DNA from: Gemmatimonadota bacterium
Lineage (GTDB): Bacteria > Gemmatimonadota > Gemmatimonadetes > Gemmatimonadales > GWC2-71-9
Direction of reading: 5' to 3'
Length of the DNA stretch: 64,000 nt
NCBI GenBank assembly: GCA_040388535.1
Contig: JAZKBR010000001.1
Location: forward strand, 544,821-608,820
In this document: piece by piece, positions 27,426 to 35,966 of the stretch
How positions within the stretch are numbered: the first letter of the stretch is position 1
Layout of the letters: each line of letters starts with the position of its first letter
Made by a program: the position numbers and the translations under genes
Notes under the pieces: model-generated
What the model saw: the letters and a program-made list of their open reading frames with translations, nothing else
Databases searched by the model: none
Told to the model about the DNA's origin: nothing

Positions 27426-28082
27426 GTGAGTGCGTTGCGCCAGCTGCTCCGCCGCGGCCTCGAGGCAACGCTGCCCGCGTCCCGGTTCCTGGTTCGCGGC
27501 CCGGCTTCCGGCGCGGCCGTCGCGCTGACATTCGATGATGGCCCGCATCCTGACATCACGCCGCGGCTGCTCGATGCCCTTGCCCGCCATAGCATGCACG
27601 CGACGTTCTTCGTCGTCGGCCGCGAGGCCGAGCGCTACCCTGCCCTCGTGCAGCGCATCGTCGCCGAAGGCCATGCCATCGGCCATCACTCGTGGAGTCA
27701 TTCGGAACCCTCGGCCACCAGCACCACCACGCTGATGGCGGAGGTGACCCGTTGCCGCGCGCTGCTGCGCGATCTCACCGGCGCGCCGGTCGACCGGTTC
27801 CGCCCGCCGAAGGGACAGCTCACCGTGGCCAAGCTCGCCGCGCTGCTGCGCCTGGGTCAGCGGGTGATACTCTGGTCGGAAGACCCCAAGGACTACACCC
27901 TGGGCGATGGCACGCGGCTCACCCACTGGGCCGCGACGAACGCGCTCCCGGGAGGAACAATCGCGCTGCTCCACGACACCCATCGCTGGTGCCTCGATGC
28001 GATCGCCCCACTCGCACAGCGTGCCGGTGACAGCGGAATCCAGTTCGTCAGCATCGACCGCTGGCTGCCGGTGAGCACGTGA
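27426..28082 (+). CDS. polysaccharide deacetylase (NodB homology)
   Basis: Carbohydrate esterase 4 family, removing N- or O-acetyl groups from polysaccharide. In 218 residues it shows motif 1 LTFDDGPHPD (about 36-45, catalytic base and metal Asp), motif 2 HHSWSHSEP with two metal His residues, motif 3 RFRPPKGQ, and motif 5 IALLHDTH. There is no clear signal peptide, so it may act on cytoplasmic lipid-linked units or be exported otherwise. GTG 27426 lies 15 bases after the EpsI-like gene; the stop overlaps the next gene (GTGA). Confidence 0.9.
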   Translation: MSALRQLLRRGLEATLPASRFLVRGPASGAAVALTFDDGPHPDITPRLLDALARHSMHATFFVVGREAERYPALVQRIVAEGHAIGHHSWSHSEPSATSTTTLMAEVTRCRALLRDLTGAPVDRFRPPKGQLTVAKLAALLRLGQRVILWSEDPKDYTLGDGTRLTHWAATNALPGGTIALLHDTHRWCLDAIAPLAQRAGDSGIQFVSIDRWLPVST

Positions 28083-29419
28083 ATCGCCGGCGGCGCCTGC
28101 TGCTGGTGAGCTACCACTTCCCGCCGGTTGGTGGCGCGGGAGTGCAGCGTCCGGTGAAGTTCGCGCGCTACCTGCCCGAGTTCGGCTGGGATGTGTCGGT
28201 GCTGCAGGCCGCAAATCCCTCGGTGCCCTTGCTCGACCCTACCCTCCTCGACGAACTCTCCGCCGACACCGTGATCGAGAAGGCACGCACCTTCGAGCCA
28301 TCATACGCGGCCAAGCAAGCGGTCAACATGCGCGAAGGCGCCAACACTGCAGCGACGCCGCGGCCCTCACGGCTACGCCGTCTGCTGAAGTCTGCGGCCA
28401 CCGTCACATTGCAGCCCGACGCCCAGATTCTCTGGCTCCCCGATGCGGTACGCCACGGGCGGCAGCTGCTGCGCCGGCTGCCGCACGATGCCATTCTCGC
28501 GACCGCGCCGACGTATACCAATCTCCTGGTCGGCGCACTGCTCGCGAAGCACAGCGGCCTGCCGCTGATTTGCGATTATCGCGATGAATGGGACATCAGC
28601 AGCACCTACTGGGAGAACGCGCCCAAGGCGCGTCTCGCGCACGCGGTACAGGGGCGGATGCAACGCTTCGTGTTGCGGCGAAGCGCGGCGATTGTGGCCA
28701 CCACCAAGGCAAGCACCGCACGCGTTGCGATGCGAGCCGGCGAGGCGGGTGTCACCCTGGTCGCGCGTTGCATCTACAACGGCTGGGACGCTGGCGATCT
28801 CGCCGAGGCCGCGCATGTGGCACCGGCGCTGCCGCGCATGCCGGGAACCTTTCGCCTCGTCTACGCCGGCACGCTCTGGAATCTCACGTCGATCGCCCCG
28901 GTGGCCGCTGCGGTCGAATTACTGGCGCGCGAATCGCCCGCGCTGGTGTCGCGTCTCGAGCTGGTCGCAGTGGGGCGGAAGACTCCCGATCAGCTGGCGC
29001 AATTGCAGCGCGTCGCCGCGGCCGGCGCCACCGTGGAGAATCTCGACTACGCCCCGCATCCGGTGGCACTCGCCACGATGACGTCGGCCGATGCCGTGCT
29101 CCTGCTCCTCTCCGATGTGCCGGGAGCGGAGCGCGTCGCTCCGGCCAAGGTCTTCGAGTACCTTGCAGTGCGCCGTCCGATTCTGGCGGTGCTCCCCGAA
29201 GGCGAAATTGCCGAGCTGGTGCGCGAGAGTGATGCCGACAGCCACCGGTTGCCAAGCGACGTGACCGGTATCGCGAGCTGGCTGCGGCACCGACTCGCAG
29301 GCAAAGTCAATGCGGCGCCAGCAGGAAACGATGCACAGATCGCGCGCTTCGAGCGCCGCGCTCTCAGTGGTGAGCTGGCCGGGCTGCTCGACGAACTCAT
29401 GGCAGAGAGGGCGACGTGA
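28079..29419 (+). CDS. glycosyltransferase, GT4-like
   Basis: A 446-residue GT-B fold transferase. The N-terminal part opens with LLLVSYHFPPVGGAGVQRPVKFARYLPEFGWDVSVL, a typical GT4 acceptor-side start. The C-terminal nucleotide-sugar domain has FRLVYAGTLWNLTSI, VAPAKVFEYLAVRRPILAVLPEGE (E-x7-E-like donor motif) and an end helix. The sugar and linkage are not predictable. The gene is coupled to both neighbours by 4-base overlaps (GTGA with the deacetylase, and with the acetyltransferase at 29416). It probably adds one sugar of the repeat unit. Confidence 0.85.
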   Translation: MNRRRRLLLVSYHFPPVGGAGVQRPVKFARYLPEFGWDVSVLQAANPSVPLLDPTLLDELSADTVIEKARTFEPSYAAKQAVNMREGANTAATPRPSRLRRLLKSAATVTLQPDAQILWLPDAVRHGRQLLRRLPHDAILATAPTYTNLLVGALLAKHSGLPLICDYRDEWDISSTYWENAPKARLAHAVQGRMQRFVLRRSAAIVATTKASTARVAMRAGEAGVTLVARCIYNGWDAGDLAEAAHVAPALPRMPGTFRLVYAGTLWNLTSIAPVAAAVELLARESPALVSRLELVAVGRKTPDQLAQLQRVAAAGATVENLDYAPHPVALATMTSADAVLLLLSDVPGAERVAPAKVFEYLAVRRPILAVLPEGEIAELVRESDADSHRLPSDVTGIASWLRHRLAGKVNAAPAGNDAQIARFERRALSGELAGLLDELMAERAT

Positions 29420-29955
29420 TCTTTCTCGAAGACCTCCGCTGCAAGGCCGAGTGGTGTTACGGCGATGTCCGGCCGAAGACGCTGCTCAAGGCCCTCCTGA
29501 CCGATGGCACCTTCGCGATGGCCTGCTATCGCGCGATGGCCTGGTGTCATCGGAATCACCTTGCCCCGCTCGCGATGATCTGCAACAAGGTCAATGCCGT
29601 TTTCGGACAGTGCATCATCGGTCGCGGCGCCGAGTTCGGTCCCGGCTTTGTGCTGGTGCACTCGCAGGGCGTGGTGATCAACGGTACGGTGCGAGGTGGG
29701 GCGCGGGTCTACGTCGAGCACCAGGTCACCATCGGCGCCGAGAAGCTGCAGTCCCCGGTGCTCGGTGACCGGGTCTTCATCGGTGCCGGCGCCAAGATCA
29801 TCGGCGCCATCACCATCGGCAGCGACGTGCGGATCGGCGCCAATGCCGTGGTGGTGAAGGATGTCCCGAGCCGGGTAACGGTGGGTGGCGTGCCGGCGCG
29901 GATCCTCCGGACGCACGACGGGGAGGCCCCGGATGAGGCCTCCCCGTTGAACTGA
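29416..29955 (+). CDS. serine-acetyltransferase-like hexapeptide acyltransferase
   Basis: A 179-residue left-handed beta-helix acyltransferase. A short helical N-terminal part is followed by hexapeptide repeats (GQCIIGRGAEFGPGFVLVH, VINGTVRGGARVYVEHQVTIG, DRVFIGAGAKIIGAITIGSDVRIGANAVVVKDVP). The His in VLVHSQG and the EHQVTIGAE turn mark the CoA active site. In polysaccharide loci such enzymes acetylate sugar precursors or polymer; serine acetylation is less likely in this context. The last codons form an 10-bp hairpin stem that can also terminate transcription. Confidence 0.85.
   Translation: MIFLEDLRCKAEWCYGDVRPKTLLKALLTDGTFAMACYRAMAWCHRNHLAPLAMICNKVNAVFGQCIIGRGAEFGPGFVLVHSQGVVINGTVRGGARVYVEHQVTIGAEKLQSPVLGDRVFIGAGAKIIGAITIGSDVRIGANAVVVKDVPSRVTVGGVPARILRTHDGEAPDEASPLN
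29919..29946 (+). terminator. terminator hairpin encoded inside the acetyltransferase 3' end
   Basis: CGGGGAGGCC and GGCCTCCCCG pair as a perfect 10-bp stem with an 8-base loop, followed by TTGAACTGATCTTTCC. The stem overlaps the final codons, ending the first part of the locus before a minus-strand gene. Confidence 0.65.
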
Positions 29956-29978
29956 TCTTTCCTTCCGCTCGGGAAGAG

Positions 29979-30497
29979 CTATCCCTGACCGACGATCAGG
30001 CCATCGCCCTTCTGCTTCCTGCCACTGCCCTCTTCCTTCACGCTCGCCTTCAACGCCAGCCACCCGGCCCACGCCAGCAGCAGGGCGAGCAGGAAACCCA
30101 TGGCGCCGGTCTTCATCGAGGCCATGTCGAATCCCTTGATCATCTCCTGGTTGACCTGCCGCCGCACCTGGAGGAAGTCGAGTGCGAAGAAGGGGACCAG
30201 GAACGCGAAGAGGACCGCCATGACGAGGGCGAAGAGGGCTGCAATCCGTACCCCGATTCGGTAGCCGCCGAAAAGCGCGATCGCGGCAATCACGGCGAGC
30301 AGCATCGCGACCTGTGGCCCGGCGGCGAGGAGCAAGCCGTAGATCTGGAAACGCGGCTGGACCTCCCCGAGTTGCAGCGGCATCCGGGGCAGGATGACGT
30401 CCGCGAAGGGCGAGAGCGCGGCCACGACGAGGATGGTAACCAGGGCCGGGATGAGCGCCTGTGCCCGGGCGGAGAGGGTAGTGCCCGTCGAAAGCAT
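29979..30497 (-). CDS. four-helix membrane protein of unknown function
   Basis: A 172-residue protein with four predicted membrane helices: ALIPALVTILVVAALSPFADVIL (about 14-36), IYGLLLAAGPQVAMLLAVIAAIALFGG (about 52-78), IAALFALVMAVLFAFLVPFFAL (about 84-106) and GAMGFLLALLLAWAGWLAL (about 130-148). The C-terminus is charged and cytoplasmic. No family was recognised and no catalytic motif stands out. It is transcribed against the surrounding polysaccharide genes and splits the locus into two blocks, so it may be an insertion unrelated to them. ATG 30497 has only a modest ribosome site. Confidence 0.65.
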   Translation of the reverse strand: MLSTGTTLSARAQALIPALVTILVVAALSPFADVILPRMPLQLGEVQPRFQIYGLLLAAGPQVAMLLAVIAAIALFGGYRIGVRIAALFALVMAVLFAFLVPFFALDFLQVRRQVNQEMIKGFDMASMKTGAMGFLLALLLAWAGWLALKASVKEEGSGRKQKGDGLIVGQG

Positions 30498-30592
30498 GCG
30501 GTGACCTCAAGGAAGAGGAAAAAGGGGTGGCAACGAGGTACCGGAGCAAGTCACGGGCCGAGTGCCCCGGTTCTTGCTAGAGAGTAAGGTAT

Positions 30593-31741
30593 ATGCGAGT
30601 CCTGCACGTCACGCTATCGGCCGCCACTGGGGGGCGCCGCGACGCTATCCTCACGCTGACCGACCACCTCCGTCGGCTCGGGGTGGAATGTGGCCTGCTC
30701 GCGTTGCGAAATCCCCCAGCGGAACTCGCCCATCTGGCCCAGCAAGTCGACTACTACGAAGGACTTGAGATCGCAGGTCGCCCGACGCTACGGGAACTTG
30801 CCGATGTCCGGCGAGTCTGTCGCACGAGGCAGGTCGACCTGATCCACGCGCACGACGCCGGAAGTCAGTATGTTGCGTCGGCGCTACGGGTGGCAAACCC
30901 GTCGCTCCGCGCCGTGATGACCTTCCACCGCACCCTCGGCCTCGAGTCGGCCGGAGTGAGGGATCGGCTGCGCAACCGACTGACCCTCCCGCTCATCCAC
31001 CGGGTGGTCACTGCGACCGAGGAACGGCGCCGGTTTTTCCTGACCGAGTCGCCGATGGCGGCTGACCGGGTGGAAGTCGTGCCGCTTGGGGTCGACCTGA
31101 AGACGTTCCATCCGGAACCGTCGGTCCGCGACGCCCTCCGCGCGGAGCTCGGTCTCGCCCCAGACACCATCCTCGCGCTGGCGATCGGCCATTCCGGCCC
31201 GGAGAAGGGGATCGACCAGGTGGTCGACGCCTTTGGCCTGGCGGCCGCGCGAATGAGCGATCACCCTTGGCACCTCGCCCTCCTTGGTGGCGGCTCACCC
31301 GCGCGCCTCGAGGCGCTGCATCAGTCGGCCCGCCAGCAGCTGGGTGACCGGGTCACCATCGGCGGATTCCGATCCGACATCCCGCGGTGGTTGCAGGGCG
31401 CCGACCTGCTGGTCCATGCGCCACGCCTCGAGGCCTTCGGGCTGGTGGTGGTCCAGGCGATGGCCACCGCGTTGCCGGTGATCTGCACCGCCGTCGGAGG
31501 GTTGCCGGAAATCATCGTCGACGAGGTCACCGGGCGGCTGGTGCCTTCCGGCGGCCTGTCTGCACTCGCCGACGCCATCGTCGCGCTGACCGGTGACGCC
31601 GGGGCGCGTCACCGAATGGGCGATGCCGCGCTCCTCCGTGCGCAGAGTCATTTCGGCGCACCCCTTTGCGCCGAACGCCATCTCGCGCTGTATCAGAATC
31701 TGTTTTCTCGCCGCGCCACCAGGACTGGAGCTGCCGTATGA
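30593..31741 (+). CDS. glycosyltransferase, GT4
   Basis: A 382-residue GT-B glycosyltransferase that opens the second polysaccharide operon. The N-terminus MRVLHVTLSAATGGRRDAIL and HAHDAGSQYVASA are family-typical. The donor-binding half has VEVVPLGVDLKTFHP, LALAIGHSGPEKGIDQVVDAF and the E-x7-E region PRLEAFGLVVVQAMATALPVICT with GGLPEII. The likely donor is a UDP- or GDP-sugar. The ATG lies about 95 bases after the start of the divergent membrane protein gene, and its stop overlaps the next start (ATGA). Confidence 0.9.
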   Translation: MRVLHVTLSAATGGRRDAILTLTDHLRRLGVECGLLALRNPPAELAHLAQQVDYYEGLEIAGRPTLRELADVRRVCRTRQVDLIHAHDAGSQYVASALRVANPSLRAVMTFHRTLGLESAGVRDRLRNRLTLPLIHRVVTATEERRRFFLTESPMAADRVEVVPLGVDLKTFHPEPSVRDALRAELGLAPDTILALAIGHSGPEKGIDQVVDAFGLAAARMSDHPWHLALLGGGSPARLEALHQSARQQLGDRVTIGGFRSDIPRWLQGADLLVHAPRLEAFGLVVVQAMATALPVICTAVGGLPEIIVDEVTGRLVPSGGLSALADAIVALTGDAGARHRMGDAALLRAQSHFGAPLCAERHLALYQNLFSRRATRTGAAV

Positions 31742-32742
31742 CCGAACAGGTGACCATCGTTGTCGTCCCGCGCGACCGTTTCAGCAGCGTCGAGGAGTGC
31801 ACTCGCTCCATCATCGAGCATACGCCCGCGGGTTTTCGCCTCGCCTTCCTCGACTTCGGTTACTCGGTAAGCACGTTGCGGAATCTCCGGGCGCTCTGTG
31901 CCGCGGTCCCGTTCGAAATCGTCCCCTGCGGTCGGACCATCCCGATGATGGCCTTCCGCGATTATGTCGCGCGGATCTCGACCAAGTACACGTGCTGGGT
32001 CGACAATGACACCTTCGTGACCCCGGGCTGGATGACGCGGTTGCTGCAGTCGGCGGAGCAGGAGGGAATGCGCGTTATCCTCCCGCTCACCTTCGAGCGC
32101 GAAGGTCTCGACGTCGACGATCGCCACCTGACGATGCGGGTGCACGTGTCGCACTCGGAGCTGCGCAAGGTGACAGTGGAGGGGAAGGATCTGGTATTCG
32201 ACTACAAGCCGTTCCGTCGGGCCGCCCGTGAGGATGTGCCGGCCGGCCCGTGGACTATCGACTTCTTCGAACTGCATACCTTCTTCGCTGAAACTGCCGT
32301 GCTGCAGCAGCTCGACTTCCCGGCCATGGTCGTCCGCGAGCATATCGATCTCGGCATCCAGCTGCATCGCCTCGGCATTCCGATCTGGTGCGAGCCGCGC
32401 GCCGAAGTGGTGTTCGACAATATCCACCTCCGGCCCACGCTGCAGGACCTGCGCTTCTTCTTCTTCCGCTGGTCCGACGAACTGGTCGAATCGAGTCATC
32501 GCGAATTCGAGAAGCGCTGGGGCTGGAACTTCTATAACGAGCAGTTCCTGAAGAACTGGGCCTTCCGGCGCCGGATCTTCTCGGTTGCCCGCTTCTGTTT
32601 CGTCCCCAACCGGATCGCCGACCTGCTCTCGCGCGCGGCCGTGAAGTATCTGCGTCCCAGGATTCCAGCCGCACTCCGAGGCGATCCGACTGACCGCTCG
32701 GTGCGCGCGCTCGGTGACGCACCACTCGGTGCCAGCGCTTGA
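31738..32742 (+). CDS. glycosyltransferase, GT2-like
   Basis: A 334-residue transferase with a GT-A-like core. The opening QVTIVVVPRDRFSSVEECTRSI replaces the usual VSVVIPTYN. The metal-binding D-x-D is CWVDNDTFV (near residue 84), followed by PGWMTRLL. A second half is rich in Phe, Tyr and Trp (RFFFFRWSDEL, WGWNFYNEQFL), unlike small GT2 enzymes. ATG 31738 overlaps the previous stop by four bases. Donor and acceptor cannot be predicted. It overlaps the following methyltransferase by 29 bases if that gene starts at its first GTG. Confidence 0.75.
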   Translation: MTEQVTIVVVPRDRFSSVEECTRSIIEHTPAGFRLAFLDFGYSVSTLRNLRALCAAVPFEIVPCGRTIPMMAFRDYVARISTKYTCWVDNDTFVTPGWMTRLLQSAEQEGMRVILPLTFEREGLDVDDRHLTMRVHVSHSELRKVTVEGKDLVFDYKPFRRAAREDVPAGPWTIDFFELHTFFAETAVLQQLDFPAMVVREHIDLGIQLHRLGIPIWCEPRAEVVFDNIHLRPTLQDLRFFFFRWSDELVESSHREFEKRWGWNFYNEQFLKNWAFRRRIFSVARFCFVPNRIADLLSRAAVKYLRPRIPAALRGDPTDRSVRALGDAPLGASA

Positions 32743-33469
32743 TGAGCACCTCGCGCGCGTGACCACGGCGTCGACTCCGCTGCCACCGCCGCACTTCCGG
32801 CGTGGGGCCCGCCCTGATGCGCATCAGGCCCGGCGCGCCGCGACCGTTGTCCAGCTCGCCGCGGGGCTTTCGGGGCGGGCGCTCGACTATGGCGCGGGCT
32901 GGGGCGATCTCACGGCCCGACTGGCACCGCAGTTCAGCGAGATCGAGGGGGTGGATGTCGGCACCGAGCGGGTCGAGTTTGCCGCTGCGGAATACGCTCC
33001 GATCCGGTTTGCGCAGTGCCCAACGGACGGCCTCGACTACGCCGACGCCAGTTTTGACGCGGTCTTCTCGACCGTGGTGCTGCATTTCGTCCCTTCCCCC
33101 GAACACTATCTGGCCGAATGCCATCGGGTGCTGCGGCCCGGGGGAGAACTGGTCGTTACGATCCAGAATCCCGACTCGATGTGGATGACGCTGAGTCGAC
33201 TGCGCAAACCGAATCGCGGCGCGCCCGGCTGGAGCAGCGGCAGCAGCAACCAGATCAAGGTCTGGGACGGCACACTCGCCACCTTCCGCGACTGGCTCAC
33301 GGCGCAGGGATTCGCCATCGAATCTCACGCCGGCTTCTACGACCCGCCGCTCGACCGGATCCGCACTCCCGCCGATGTGGTACTTGCCGCGCTCAACACG
33401 ACCGGACACGTGCTCTCGCTTCCGGGCCGCTGGTCGTACGTGGGCTTCCGCTGCCGGAGGGTCTCGTGA
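32714..33469 (+). CDS. class I SAM-dependent methyltransferase (Methyltransf_11-like)
   Basis: A roughly 250-residue methyltransferase with SAM motif I ALDYGAGWGDLTARL (about 56-70), motif II IEGVDVGTE, acidic loop FDAVFSTVVLHFV, and post-motif CHRVLRPGGELVVTIQNPDS. In a polysaccharide operon it likely methylates a sugar or a glycosyl terminus. The start is uncertain: GTG 32714 overlaps the previous gene by 29 bases, and GTGs at 32729 or 32759 are alternatives. The stop overlaps the next GTG (GTGA). Confidence 0.85.
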   Translation: MTHHSVPALDEHLARVTTASTPLPPPHFRRGARPDAHQARRAATVVQLAAGLSGRALDYGAGWGDLTARLAPQFSEIEGVDVGTERVEFAAAEYAPIRFAQCPTDGLDYADASFDAVFSTVVLHFVPSPEHYLAECHRVLRPGGELVVTIQNPDSMWMTLSRLRKPNRGAPGWSSGSSNQIKVWDGTLATFRDWLTAQGFAIESHAGFYDPPLDRIRTPADVVLAALNTTGHVLSLPGRWSYVGFRCRRVS

Positions 33470-34587
33470 AGCCCGCCGGCCCGCCGTGGGGTGTGGTGCA
33501 CTGCGTCTTCTCCGTCGCCATCGGTGGCCAGGAGATGGTGGTGCTTTCGCTCGCTGCGAACGCCAACCGTGATCGCTTCGCGCCGCGCGTGCTCTGCCTG
33601 CATCGGGGCGGCGAACTCGCACCGCGCTTCGAGGCGCTCGGCATTCCGGTCGATGTGCTCGATCATCCGGTCGGCGGTGGTTCGCTCGGCACGCTGCGCG
33701 CGATGCACCGGTATCTGCGGCAGCACCGCCCAGCGATCCTGCATACCCACAACCCCACACCGCACCAGTTCGGCGCGCTCACCGGAGTTGCCGCTGGTGT
33801 CCCAGTGCTGGTCCATACCAAGCACGGTCGCAATCAGCTGCTCACCATCAAGGGCCAGTGGTACGAACGGATCGCCGGCCGACTCACCGATGCGCTGGTG
33901 CCGGTCTCTGAAGACGCCGCAGAAGTGGCCCGCACGGTCGATAGTGTGCCAGTCAACCGGATCCAGGTGATCCGGAACGGCATTGACCTCGGCGCGGTGC
34001 CGCCGATGCGGCCGCCGGGGGCCGCGTTCCGCGCGGTGCACGTGGCACGACTCAACGAAGTGAAGGATCAGCCGACGCTGCTGCGCGCGGCACGCCTCGT
34101 CGCGGACGCCGAGCCGCGGTTCCATCTCGATATCGTGGGTGATGGCGACGAGCGGATCGGCCTCGAACGACTGGCACACGACCTTCACCTCGACGACGTG
34201 GTGACCTTCCACGGTTTCCACGACGATGTACGGCCGATGCTCGATCACGCCGGCCTCTTCGTCCTCTCGTCGTTGAGTGAAGGGATTGCGCTGACCCTGC
34301 TCGAAGCGATGGCGGCCGGGCTCCCTGTGGTTGCCACCGACGTCGGCGGAAATCGCGAGGTGGTGATCCCGGGCGAGACCGGGCTGCTGGTGCCCTCGCG
34401 CACCCCCGAGGCCCTGGCCCAGGGAATGCTGGCCATCATCGCCGATCCGGCGCGTGCCTACGCGTTCGGGGTGGCGGGTCGCGCGCGAGTCGCGCGCGAT
34501 TTCTCGCTCGACAACACCGTCAGGCAATATGAGGAGCTCTACCTGCGCCTGCTTCGCAAGCGCCTCGGCGCGGCGGCAGTCACGTGA
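33466..34587 (+). CDS. glycosyltransferase, GT4
   Basis: A 373-residue GT-B enzyme. The N-terminal half has WGVVHCVFSVAIGGQEMVVLSLA and ILHTHNPTPHQFGALTG. The donor half has VPVNRIQVIRNGIDL, FRAVHVARLNEVKDQPTLLRAA, and E-x7-E in LSEGIALTLLEAMAAGLPVVATDVGGNREVV. These are the hallmarks of GT4 retaining transferases. The GTG at 33466 is fixed by the 4-base overlap with the methyltransferase; the frame is open far upstream but only as a shadow. The stop overlaps the next gene. Confidence 0.9.
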   Translation: MKPAGPPWGVVHCVFSVAIGGQEMVVLSLAANANRDRFAPRVLCLHRGGELAPRFEALGIPVDVLDHPVGGGSLGTLRAMHRYLRQHRPAILHTHNPTPHQFGALTGVAAGVPVLVHTKHGRNQLLTIKGQWYERIAGRLTDALVPVSEDAAEVARTVDSVPVNRIQVIRNGIDLGAVPPMRPPGAAFRAVHVARLNEVKDQPTLLRAARLVADAEPRFHLDIVGDGDERIGLERLAHDLHLDDVVTFHGFHDDVRPMLDHAGLFVLSSLSEGIALTLLEAMAAGLPVVATDVGGNREVVIPGETGLLVPSRTPEALAQGMLAIIADPARAYAFGVAGRARVARDFSLDNTVRQYEELYLRLLRKRLGAAAVT

Positions 34588-35966
34588 GTGATCGCCTCGA
34601 CGTGCGCGTGCGGCGCGGGCTGATCCGTGTCTATGAGGGCGGCTGGCATCGTCGGCCGGTGTTCCCCTACTGGGGTGCGCTGGAGGCATCGCAATGGTGG
34701 ACTCCGGCACAACTCGCCGCGCTCCAGCTCGAGCGACTGCAGGCGCTGTTGCGCACGACGCAGGCAACCTCACCGTGGTACGCCGAACAGTGGCGCGCGA
34801 TAGGCCTCGATGCCGCCGACGCGACGTCGCTCGATGCGTTCCGGCGGTGGCCGGTGATCGACCGCGATACGATTCGCGCCAATCGAGTCGCGATGCGCTC
34901 GACGACGCCCGGCACCCGGTTGATCGCGAAGGCGACGGGTGGGTCGAGTGGCGTGCCGCTGCAGTTCGACCTCGACTTCGACAGCAACGATCGCCGGATG
35001 GCCGCGTGGCACCGGGGCTACGGTTGGGCCGGAGCGGCTCCGGGCACGCGCCAGTGGTACCTCTGGGGCGTGCCGCCCAGCTCTGCAGCAGAGTGGAAGA
35101 AGAAGAAGGTGCGGCTCTACGACCGGCTCTATCGTCGGCATACCGAGAGCTGCTTCGACCTCAGTGAGGCAAACCTTCCCCGCTTCGTCGCTTCGCTCGA
35201 GTCGACCCGGCCCGACGCCATCGTGGCCTACACCAACGCGCTCTACACCTTCGCCCGGATGCTCGAGGCGAGCGGCATCACGCCGTATCGGCCGCACTCG
35301 ATCGTCGTGGGTGCCGAGAAGCTGCACGACTATCAGCGAACGACCATCGAACGGGTCTTCGGCGCGCCGGTCTTCGAGACCTATGGCTCGCGTGAGTTCA
35401 TGCTGATCGGAGCGGAGTGCGATTTTCACCAGGGCCTCCACCTGACAATGGAACACCTGCTGGTCGAGATCCTCGACGACGACGGCCACCCCGTGCACGA
35501 AGGTGAGGTCGGCAACGTGACCATCACCGACCTGACCAACCACGGCATGCCCTTCATCCGGTATGCCAACGGGGACCGGGCGATCGCCGGCGGGAACGCA
35601 TGCGGCTGTGGTCGCGGCCTCCCCCTGCTGCGGGAAGTCACTGGCCGACGGCTCGACGTGCTGACAACACCCGATGGTCGGTCACTCCCGGGCGAATTCT
35701 TCCCGCACATCCTGAAGGAGCTTGCCTCGGTGCGTCAGTTTCAGGTGATCCAGGATGATCCCGCGGCCGTCACGGTCAGGCTGGTGGCTCCCGAATGGCG
35801 CGACAGCGACGAGGCGTGGCTCCGGCGGGAGGTGGCGGCAACGGCTGGTATCGCGCTGCGTCTCGACCTCGAGCGGGTGACCGACATTCCGCTCACCGCG
35901 GCGGGTAAATTGCAGGTAGTCGTCAATCGACTGGCGACCGCATCAACGGCGAAGGAGCAGGTATGA
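34584..35966 (+). CDS. CapK/PaaK-like adenylate-forming ligase
   Basis: A 460-residue member of the phenylacetate-CoA ligase-like (PaaK/CapK) branch of adenylating enzymes. The ATP motif is KATGGSSGVPLQF (about 112-124). VFETYGSREFMLIGAEC corresponds to the substrate/adenine region, ITDLTNHGMPFIRYANGDRAI precedes the hinge, and CGCGRGLPLLREVTGRRLD is the small Cys-rich turn seen in CapK proteins. CapK-like genes are common in capsule and exopolysaccharide loci but their product is unproven; activation of an acid for polymer decoration is likely. Coupled by 4-base overlaps on both sides. Confidence 0.85.
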   Translation: MSDRLDVRVRRGLIRVYEGGWHRRPVFPYWGALEASQWWTPAQLAALQLERLQALLRTTQATSPWYAEQWRAIGLDAADATSLDAFRRWPVIDRDTIRANRVAMRSTTPGTRLIAKATGGSSGVPLQFDLDFDSNDRRMAAWHRGYGWAGAAPGTRQWYLWGVPPSSAAEWKKKKVRLYDRLYRRHTESCFDLSEANLPRFVASLESTRPDAIVAYTNALYTFARMLEASGITPYRPHSIVVGAEKLHDYQRTTIERVFGAPVFETYGSREFMLIGAECDFHQGLHLTMEHLLVEILDDDGHPVHEGEVGNVTITDLTNHGMPFIRYANGDRAIAGGNACGCGRGLPLLREVTGRRLDVLTTPDGRSLPGEFFPHILKELASVRQFQVIQDDPAAVTVRLVAPEWRDSDEAWLRREVAATAGIALRLDLERVTDIPLTAAGKLQVVVNRLATASTAKEQV

